Of a stretch of DNA of 64,000 nt, positions 57,549-64,000 are shown one piece after another. The notes under the pieces were generated by a model, which had not been told where the DNA came from, searched no databases, and worked only from the letters and a program-made list of their open reading frames with translations. Each line of letters opens with the position of its first letter. The first letter of the stretch is position 1. The translations under genes and the position numbers were made by a program. The stretch covers positions 4,435,797 to 4,499,796 of the forward strand of contig NC_067204.1 in the NCBI RefSeq assembly GCF_026262505.1, in the 5' to 3' direction. The stretch is from Trichomonas vaginalis G3 (Eukaryota; Parabasalia; Trichomonadida; Trichomonadidae).

Positions 57549-58385
57549 TTATACTTTCTTTGTAACTGCACCAATAATGTTATTGATATTGCTTTGAGTT
57601 TCTTCCAGTCTTATTTCATCATTTACAATATCTTTAATCATTTCATTACATGCATTCTTAAAACCATCTGATTTTTCTAATTTACGTCTATCACTTTCTT
57701 TAATTAAATCAAAGTTATAACCTTGTTGAGAATAAAGTGGTTTCTTTATCAATTCCTTGAACGCTTCTGCAAGTGAAGATGAAGAAATTCTTGCCACTTG
57801 AATTGGTTTAAATTCTGCTTTCATTGCTTCTTTCTGTTCATTGAACACTGGATCGAATAAAGCAACTTTAAAGAATTTCTTAGCTGGAATTTCAGGTCTC
57901 AAATTTGCATATTGACCATCAAACTGATTAACATATTGTGGTAATCCATCCGGTCCTTCTTCAATAGCGTTTAATTCTTCATTGAAATATGAATATGGAT
58001 TATGACGGTATGAATTAATTGGGCATGTTCACCTTCTCCAATGTATTGTTTAACAGCTTTTCCATTTTCATCAAATTGCATAGGATAACATTCATTATAT
58101 GCTTTACGTTTAGGATAATCAGATACAGTTAATTTAACCATTTATGACTTTAATATTACCTCGACCATCAGTAACGAAAACTTCATTTATACCATCAGGT
58201 TTTCCATTTGGACCTGTAATGTCTGCTTCATGTGCTTCCCAATTTGGACCTTGACGTTTGGCATATGCTTGAGCTTCTGGTAATGTTAAAACGTTTCTCA
58301 TTTGTTTTACATCTTTTTGAAGACCAGCAACAATATGAACTAATTCTTTCATTCCGTCTGGAACTTTCATAGTTCTATTATACAC
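57549..58385 (-). pseudogene. Element 2 protein(s) with DG-repeat motif, broken
   Basis: A minus-strand coding stretch of ~0.84 kb, not open throughout. It starts with a helical segment ([19 protein letters not shown]) and a [24 protein letters not shown] motif, the style of the D-x-DGxPEVVV segments reported in other virus-like proteins. It continues with KLTVSDYPKRKAYNECYPMQ, and ends with AFKELIKKPLYSQQGYNFD. Unknown function, possibly a virion protein, as it lies between capsid and CCG genes. Confidence 0.5.
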
Positions 58386-58486
58386 ACCCCCTTTTTGTTT
58401 GTCCCTGTTTTAATGGAACCTGTAAAAGATTTGCTATTTCTGTCATGTTTAATTATAAATAAAAAATAAAAATTAATTATAAAAAG

Positions 58487-59301
58487 TTAATCAAATTTAA
58501 CACATCCTTTATTTAAATCAACTATTATTTTTCCATGTTCACCTAATTGTTGATATTGTGTGTAAAGTTCATTAATGCTCATTGGTAAATTCACTTGATA
58601 AAGCATAACGTTCAACTGTTGACGACTAAAACCACTGAAAATGAAAAGTGTTGATAGATTTGATTTAATGTTTGTGCTTAATGCTTTGAAGTATTGAACA
58701 GCCATGAAGAATGAACACTGAATGTGTCGACATTGAGTTAATAACTGATTAAAATATGATTTCTCATTTGTTATTAGTTTTGATTTCACCGCATCATCTA
58801 GAAAAATGAGTGAATGCAAAAATTCTCTATCAAAATTTGAAATAGAAAGTGTTTCAAATAATTCATCCCGTTGTTTATCAATAATTTTATCCTCTAATCC
58901 TTGCTTCTTGATTGTATTATATAATTCTTTATACATTAAAAAGTTTTTTAAATAATCTTCTGCTTCTTCTTGTGATAAATAAATAATTGGAATTTTGATT
59001 AAATGCTTTAAAGATTCAAATGTATCATCTGAAGGTGAACCTGAACGGTTGATATAAATTAACACATGTGAATGGGGGAAGTGTTAGCAATAATGATAAT
59101 TTGTTTTAATATCGTTAATGTTTTACCTTTATTTTGTTTACCAATTGCTGCAGTGATTGAATTTAAGTAACATTCAGAATATGGAATTTTCATTAATTTT
59201 TCCTTAGATAGAGCATTTCTATTATCACTCAATGCTTCATTAATCATATCATCTACGTATGTATTATATACTCCCGCTAATTCTTCAGAATTTAAATCCA
59301 T
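58487..59301 (-). pseudogene. Packaging ATPase, element 2, broken
   Basis: DNA-packaging ATPase of the A32/FtsK-HerA class, not open throughout. Walker A is ITAAIGKQNKGKTLTILK near 59130, and Walker B SLIFLDDAVKSKL with the sensor-like run CRHIQCSFFMAVQYFKALS follows. The order and the NIKSNLSTLFIFSGFSRQQL end match Polinton ATPases. It lies immediately downstream of the capsid gene on the same strand, its usual place. Confidence 0.75.
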
Positions 59302-59325
59302 TTAATCAAAAATAAATTTATAATT

Positions 59326-60966
59326 TTATACATTTCTATTCATCAATATTTCATCATATGAACTTCTATACTGTGGTGGTGTACCTGTTGGATGATATTT
59401 CAAACCTTCATCCGGTGTCCATGTCCAATACGTAGTCCTAGTAAACCAAACCTGAGGAGGATTTGTCACCTTTGAACAGTAAGTGTCATTTACACCCTGA
59501 ATGATTGGATAAGCTTTCACTTGTACTGTAACTTGTGAGTTGAAAGTTTCTAATCCATCAAAGAATATACCCGCTCCATCACGTTGAACTGGAATAGTGC
59601 ATAAGAATGAAGTTTGGTCTTTCCATGTTCTAGCTAATGGCACGCCATTATCATCATTCAGTGGTCTAGTTAATGAGTCCTCGTATTCTTCCGTGCATTC
59701 ATTCACTCCATCTAAATCAGAAGCTTGAAGCATACGTGTAAAGAATATGTCGCCCACTGTGGTCATCGCTTGATCGGGAAAGTTTCTGGAATCTATAGTG
59801 ACCTGAAGACCTCGAAGCATTGGATTTTCTAAAACCGTTCTTTGCATTGCATTCTTCGGAAATGCTAACACAACATCTGTAACATTATGAAGAGCGTATG
59901 AGAAATCTGAACTGATACCTTCAGGAGTGATGCAACCTCCATTTAGTGAACGAACGTCAATATGTTGAGCTGGAATCATGAATGGATCTTCCTTACTGAA
60001 TAAACGTGGTATTGCTTTAACTGATTCTTCAATTAAACCGTATCCTGGTGTAATGCATTTATCCTCTAAAACTTCCATCTTTGTGCATGAAATAATAACG
60101 TCATCAACTGTTGCGTCAGCAGATGTAGCGGCTAAGCTTGTAATTAATTTGGCAGGAAGTCCGATTTGTTGGAATTTGCGATCATATTTATAAACATGAT
60201 TCATAATCTTTTCATAATTTTCATCAGTTATCTTTTCATAAACGTAATTTTGTAAATCAGCAACTCTTAACGGGTCAACCTGACAAAATACTAAAGTATC
60301 CCTGAAAACATAATATTTAAGAATGATTTCACCAAATGATTTAGGATAATCATCGAACGCCTGAAATGCTAACAAATCATTTACTGGAATAATCATATCA
60401 AAAGTGATATCAACTTCTTCATTTGCTTTCTTGAAAACTTCTGAAGGGTCAATATATTTACCACATACTGAGTTATCATATTTTTGAACATTATTATATA
60501 ACGAATGAACAAACTTTTTAACTTTCCTTTCTGATTTTGGTTTATATGTTGCAAATGCGAAAGATTCACGGGCGCAATCCATCTGAAGATAACCGGCATC
60601 ACCTCTTTCGGTTTCTACTTCTAATTGTTTAAAGCTTTGATTTGATGATTTGTAACCAACGAATAAACGCATACATTTAAAAGCGGCATCACATGTGAAA
60701 GCTTTATTTGAAACTAGAGTTGCTTTAACTTTGCGTTTAATATATGTGTCACCTAATTGGTTCACATCATGAGCCGGATTTGTAATTCTTAAATGAGTTT
60801 GTTTATCATCAAAATATGGAGCATCAGAGTCATAGCATGAACTTTCAAGTTCTCTATAATATCTTCTTCCGTCATTCTTTGCAAATATTTCATTTATCTT
60901 TTCGAATGAATGAAACACATTTCCATTAATTGGTTTAGTGTTTGGCACCAAATAGTTAGTCGTCAT
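59326..60966 (-). CDS. Major capsid protein candidate, element 2
   Basis: A 546-residue protein that reads whole. It is beta-rich with typical Polinton capsid features: an N-terminal arm, two jelly-roll-like halves (residues ~60-250 and ~280-540), and the run TDVVLAFPKNAM, QVTIDSRNFPD, TTVGDIFFTRML that matches element 1's DTMFVLFRR, INIDGKYYP, STVEDM. The last 130 residues carry the wall strands TSFLCTIPV, TVQVKAYPII and QVWFTRTTYWTWTP. Double-jelly-roll assignment is by pattern; structure comparison would confirm. It assembles the inferred icosahedral shell. Confidence 0.75.
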   Translation of the reverse strand: MTTNYLVPNTKPINGNVFHSFEKINEIFAKNDGRRYYRELESSCYDSDAPYFDDKQTHLRITNPAHDVNQLGDTYIKRKVKATLVSNKAFTCDAAFKCMRLFVGYKSSNQSFKQLEVETERGDAGYLQMDCARESFAFATYKPKSERKVKKFVHSLYNNVQKYDNSVCGKYIDPSEVFKKANEEVDITFDMIIPVNDLLAFQAFDDYPKSFGEIILKYYVFRDTLVFCQVDPLRVADLQNYVYEKITDENYEKIMNHVYKYDRKFQQIGLPAKLITSLAATSADATVDDVIISCTKMEVLEDKCITPGYGLIEESVKAIPRLFSKEDPFMIPAQHIDVRSLNGGCITPEGISSDFSYALHNVTDVVLAFPKNAMQRTVLENPMLRGLQVTIDSRNFPDQAMTTVGDIFFTRMLQASDLDGVNECTEEYEDSLTRPLNDDNGVPLARTWKDQTSFLCTIPVQRDGAGIFFDGLETFNSQVTVQVKAYPIIQGVNDTYCSKVTNPPQVWFTRTTYWTWTPDEGLKYHPTGTPPQYRSSYDEILMNRNV

Positions 60967-61035
60967 TTATTATTAAATAAAAAATCAAAATTAAAAGATG
61001 AAAATGAATTTTTAATTTTAATGAAATAATCAACT

Positions 61036-61251
61036 ATGGCTGCAGGATTCTTTAAGAAACTGTGGGATAAAGTAAAAAGAGGAGCGCATAAAGTTTGGGA
61101 AACAATGAAGAAAGGAGCGAATTGGATATTTAAGAATAAAGAAGCAATTAGTGACGTTGCTGAATCAATAACACCAAAAGCTGCCCCAATAAGAGAAATT
61201 TTAAATAAAGGAGAAAAAGTTTATCAAAGACTACAACCAATACTAAGATAA
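61036..61251 (+). CDS. Small amphipathic cationic protein, element 2 (copy 1)
   Basis: A 71-residue protein. MAAGFFKKLWDKVKRGAHKV and WETMKKGANWIFKNKEAI give a strongly amphipathic, cationic helix with regular aromatic anchors (F, W), followed by a less charged helix (PIREILNKGEKVYQRLQPIL). Its first 13 codons are nearly the same as those of the convergent gene 61276-61512. Resembles membrane-active peptides, e.g. adenovirus protein VI type. Reads whole. Confidence 0.65.
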   Translation: MAAGFFKKLWDKVKRGAHKVWETMKKGANWIFKNKEAISDVAESITPKAAPIREILNKGEKVYQRLQPILR

Positions 61252-61275
61252 AAATAATATTTATTTATTTTTCCA

Positions 61276-61512
61276 CTATTTACCCCCTATTTTATTAAGT
61301 ATTCCTTCAGCAATTCCACCAATTGCGTTACCTGCTTGTGCTCCCATCGCCGGATTACCTGCTTTAGTACCTAATACTCCACCTATGATAGTTCCTGCCG
61401 TTTTCGCTACTGGTGCCAAAAAGTTTGCAACAGGTTTAATAACCTTTTTATAAACCCAACCTGCAGCTTTCTTAATTCCATCCCATAATTTTTTAAAGAA
61501 TCCTGCCGCCAT
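61276..61512 (-). CDS. Small amphipathic Gly-rich protein, element 2 (copy 2)
   Basis: A 78-residue protein. It begins MAAGFFKKLWDGIKKAAGWV like its neighbour, then YKKVIKPVANFLAPVAKTAG and a Gly/Ala-rich end (GAQAGNAIGGIAEGILNKIG) with a glycine-zipper look. Such sequences suit membrane insertion. The convergent pair probably arose by inverted duplication. Reads whole. Confidence 0.65.
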   Translation of the reverse strand: MAAGFFKKLWDGIKKAAGWVYKKVIKPVANFLAPVAKTAGTIIGGVLGTKAGNPAMGAQAGNAIGGIAEGILNKIGGK

Positions 61513-61578
61513 TTCTGATTTAATATTAATTAAAAAATATATTTCATCACTTATATTCTAATTTTTATTTAATGATAA

Positions 61579-61959
61579 ATGAAACCAATTTTAAAAATAA
61601 ATGAAACAGAGGAGGAAGAAATAAATGAAAGTGAAAATGTTCAACAAAAAATAAACGTTGTTAAACCAATTACTGAAATAAAATTTTTTTCATCTGTTGA
61701 TGAATTTAATGACTATTATGCTAATAATAAAAAATTATTTGAAGAATTGACAACATGTAAATTGAATAAAATGTTTAAAGTTGATGGATTCAAAATTTCA
61801 AAAATAAAAGGAGTGGTTAGTTTGAAATCTATTCCTCAATCAAGAATCACCTCATTAATGAAAATTGATGATTTAACAAAAAGAATAGAAATTATTGAAG
61901 AGCGAATAAATCAAATTATTGATTTCATAAATCATGACTCGTTGAGCCCGGGTCCTTAA
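61579..61959 (+). CDS. Element 2 126-residue hypothetical protein
   Basis: Acidic start (NETEEEEINESENVQQK), then a mixed centre (FFSSVDEFNDYYANNKKLFE) and a final helix (LTKRIEIIEERINQIIDFIN) that could be a short coiled coil. No family recognised. Its stop is 4 bases inside the stop of the next convergent gene. Confidence 0.55.
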   Translation: MKPILKINETEEEEINESENVQQKINVVKPITEIKFFSSVDEFNDYYANNKKLFEELTTCKLNKMFKVDGFKISKIKGVVSLKSIPQSRITSLMKIDDLTKRIEIIEERINQIIDFINHDSLSPGP

Positions 61960-62159
61960 AGCTCATCACTGAGTTCAAGGTTATATTCATCAAATATTTC
62001 ATTATTAAATGCAACTTCTGCTAGTTTATTTATTTTTTCAATACGATCATTTGAAAGTCTATCGTTTAATTTTTTCTGAAGTTTTTCATTTTCTAGTTCT
62101 GAAACTTTATTTGGATGATATTTAAACCCGTTAAATTCTTTTTCCTCAGTTTTGATCAT
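61956..62159 (-). CDS. Element 2 67-residue hypothetical protein
   Basis: Starts MIKTEEKEFNGFKYHPNKVS and is helical and charged (ELENEKLQKKLNDRLSNDRI), ending ELSDEL. Outermost clear gene on the right side of the element. No family recognised. Confidence 0.5.
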   Translation of the reverse strand: MIKTEEKEFNGFKYHPNKVSELENEKLQKKLNDRLSNDRIEKINKLAEVAFNNEIFDEYNLELSDEL

Positions 62160-62340
62160 TAATTTACAAAGAACTTTTGTGGTTGGAATTTGTTTATGTT
62201 ATATACGAAAACGATAAAAACGGTTTGACAGAAAAGTGACAACTTTACGTGTCAAAAATATAAAAAGTGATATTTTATTCATCATTATCTTCTTCATAAT
62301 TTATTTCATATTCTTCGTCTTACCAACAAAAGATGGGAAT
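62160..62340. promoter_or_regulatory. Right subterminal region of element 2
   Basis: Contains GACAGAAAAGTGACAA (62227-62242) and AAAAAGTGATATTTTA (62262-62277), both exact matches and in the same order as in element 1 (32334 and 32386). It also has an acidic-coding remnant on the minus strand. A terminal inverted repeat like the one of element 1 is not seen; a satellite begins instead at 62341. Confidence 0.6.
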
Positions 62341-64000
62341 GTGAACAATTGCGGGCAATTTTTAGCCATTTTGGCTTGGAACTAGAGCCTGCGAGGTACA
62401 TGGATAGTATCAGTACCTCACAGGCTCTAGTTCTCTATATGGCGCCGAGAAATTTTGGTGAAATGTGGTCGCATTTCACCAAAATTTTTTCGGCGCCATA
62501 GGATGAATTGGAGGGTGAGAGATATTATTTCATACAATACTACTCTCACCCTCCAATTCCCAGCCAAAATGGCTAAAAATTGCCCGCAATGTGAACAATT
62601 GCGGGCAATTTTTAGCCATTTTGGCTTGGAACTAGAGCCTGCGAGGTACATGGATAGTATCAGTACCTCACAGGCTCTAGTTCTCTATATGGCGCCGAGA
62701 AATTTTGGTGAAATGTGGTCGCATTTCACCAAAATTTTTTCGGCGCCATAGGATGAATTGGAGGGTGAGAGATATTATTTCATACAATACTACTCTCACC
62801 CTCCAATTCCCAGCCAAAATGGCTAAAAATTGCCCGCAATGTGAACAATTGCGGGCAATTTTTAGCCATTTTGGCTTGGAACTAGAGCCTGCGAGGTACA
62901 TGGATAGTATCAGTACCTCACAGGCTCTAGTTCTCTATATGGCGCCGAGAAATTTTGGTGAAATGTGGTCGCATTTCACCAAAATTTTTTCGGCGCCATA
63001 GGATGAATTGGAGGGTGAGAGATATTATTTCATACAATACTACTCTCACCCTCCAATTCCCAGCCAAAATGGCTAAAAATTGCCCGCAATGTGAACAATT
63101 GCGGGCAATTTTTAGCCATTTTGGCTTGGAACTAGAGCCTGCGAGGTACATGGATAGTATCAGTACCTCACAGGCTCTAGTTCTCTATATGGCGCCGAGA
63201 AATTTTGGTGAAATGTGGTCGCATTTCACCAAAATTTTTTCGGCGCCATAGGATGAATTGGAGGGTGAGAGATATTATTTCATACAATACTACTCTCACC
63301 CTCCAATTCCCAGCCAAAATGGCTAAAAATTGCCCGCAATGTGAACAATTGCGGGCAATTTTTAGCCATTTTGGCTTGGAACTAGAGCCTGCGAGGTACA
63401 TGGATAGTATCAGTACCTCACAGGCTCTAGTTCTCTATATGGCGCCGAGAAATTTTGGTGAAATGTGGTCGCATTTCACCAAAATTTTTTCGGCGCCATA
63501 GGATGAATTGGAGGGTGAGAGATATTATTTCATACAATACTCTCTCACCCTCCAATTCCCAGCCAAAATGGCTAAAAATTGCCCGCAATGTGAACAATTG
63601 CGGGCAATTTTTAGCCATTTTGGCTTGGAACTAGAGCCTGCGAGGTACATGGATAGTATCAGTACCTCACAGGCTCTAGTTCTCTATATGGCGCCGAGAA
63701 ATTTTGGTGAAATGTGGTCGCATTTCACCAAAATTTTTTCGGCGCCATAGGATGAATTGGAGGGTGAGAGATATTATTTCATACAATACTACTCTCACCC
63801 TCCAATTCCCAGCCAAAATGGCTAAAAAATTGCCCGCAATGTGAACAATTGCGGGCAATTTTTAGCCATTTTGGCTTGGAACTAGAGCCTGCGAGGTACA
63901 TGGATAGTATCAGTACCTCACAGGCTCTAGTTCTCTATATGGCGCCGAGAAATTTTGGTGAAATGTGGTCGCATTTCACCAAATTTTTTCGGCGCCATAG
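62341..64000 (+). repeat. 250-bp tandem satellite made of hairpins
   Basis: Six full units and a partial seventh (starts at 62341, 62591, 62841, 63091, 63341, 63590, 63841), nearly identical. Each unit has four inverted repeats. (1) AACTAGAGCCTGCGAGGTAC pairs with its complement about 14 bp on. (2) GGCGCCGAGAAATTTTGGTG pairs across a five-base loop. (3) AATTGGAGGGTGAGAG is paired across ~20 bp. (4) A 32-base arm with ATTGCGGGCAATTTTTAGCC pairs around GTGAACA at the unit junction. Together the hairpins cover most of each unit. Open frames in it are by-products of symmetry. The array runs off the window. Confidence 0.95.

Larger units (their letters stand above)
42331..62320. mobile_element. 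Polinton/Maverick element 2
   Basis: About 20 kb with polymerase B, integrase, primase-helicase, tail-fibre-like protein, minor capsid candidate, packaging ATPase and major capsid candidate. Gene order and sequence differ strongly from element 1, so it belongs to another Polinton lineage. Ends are approximate: the left end is taken at the GGCGTCCT repeats, and the right end is near 62320, where subterminal GTGACA motifs are followed by a satellite. It is a fossil with roughly ten breaks spread over several genes; the capsid candidates and small genes still read whole. Long surviving frames suggest moderate age. Confidence 0.88.

Noticed and set aside
62427-63858. Recurrent 60-98 codon open frames on both strands in the last 1.6 kb
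   Set aside because: They repeat exactly with the 250-bp unit and arise from the palindromic symmetry of the satellite; no codon-bias or family evidence.
62341-64000. CRISPR array
   Set aside because: Units are contiguous and uniform with no variable spacers, and the genome is eukaryotic.
1-64000. tRNA or rRNA genes
   Set aside because: No GC-rich cloverleaf with a T-loop GTTCRA box was found while reading; none is claimed.

Overview
The window looks like trichomonad parasite DNA (Trichomonas or Tritrichomonas; inferred, not proven). The DNA is AT-rich and host genes show no obvious introns. Most host stop codons sit in a UAAA tetranucleotide, the trichomonad polyadenylation signal. An ankyrin gene and a NEK-type kinase belong to families that are expanded in these protists, and two large Polinton/Maverick elements take up most of the sequence. 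No tRNA, rRNA or CRISPR array was recognised.

Layout. 1-8657 is host DNA: a dynamin-family GTPase, a damaged NEK-type kinase, a coiled-coil protein and an interrupted ankyrin-repeat gene. 8658-32677 is Polinton element 1 (about 24 kb), bounded by 71-bp terminal inverted repeats that differ at one base; the right repeat is part of a 67-bp-period tandem array. 32678-42300 is host DNA: a VPS33 C-terminal fragment abutting an ankyrin fragment, a FERM-like tail-anchored protein, a Rab1-like GTPase, a ropporin-like RIIa protein, a bromodomain protein, a cyclophilin and a coiled-coil protein. About 42300-62300 is Polinton element 2, of a clearly different lineage. 62341 to the window end is a 250-bp tandem satellite in which each unit is built from four hairpins.

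Both elements carry a recognisable set of Polinton parts: protein-primed-type DNA polymerase B, integrase, packaging ATPase, a double-jelly-roll-type major capsid candidate, a minor capsid candidate and an SF3 helicase (with a primase-like N-terminal domain in element 2). Less usual parts are a phage-tail-fibre-like protein in both elements, small cationic amphipathic proteins, a Dam-type adenine methyltransferase and a stand-alone HNH protein in element 1, and an HNH-like zinc motif inside the element 2 polymerase. Both elements are fossils. Element 1 is mostly readable with decay concentrated in its left third; element 2 has roughly ten breaks.

The most interesting signals are: (1) the C-terminal ~1 kb of the tail-fibre-like gene is about 95% identical between two otherwise very divergent elements, as if a receptor-binding module had been exchanged; (2) a set of membrane-active-looking amphipathic proteins; (3) replication-type repeats (GTGACA motifs shared at the right ends of both elements, GATC-centred palindromes, inverted repeats flanking single genes, and 22-bp iterons between divergent genes); and (4) the all-hairpin satellite that begins where the end of element 2 would be expected.
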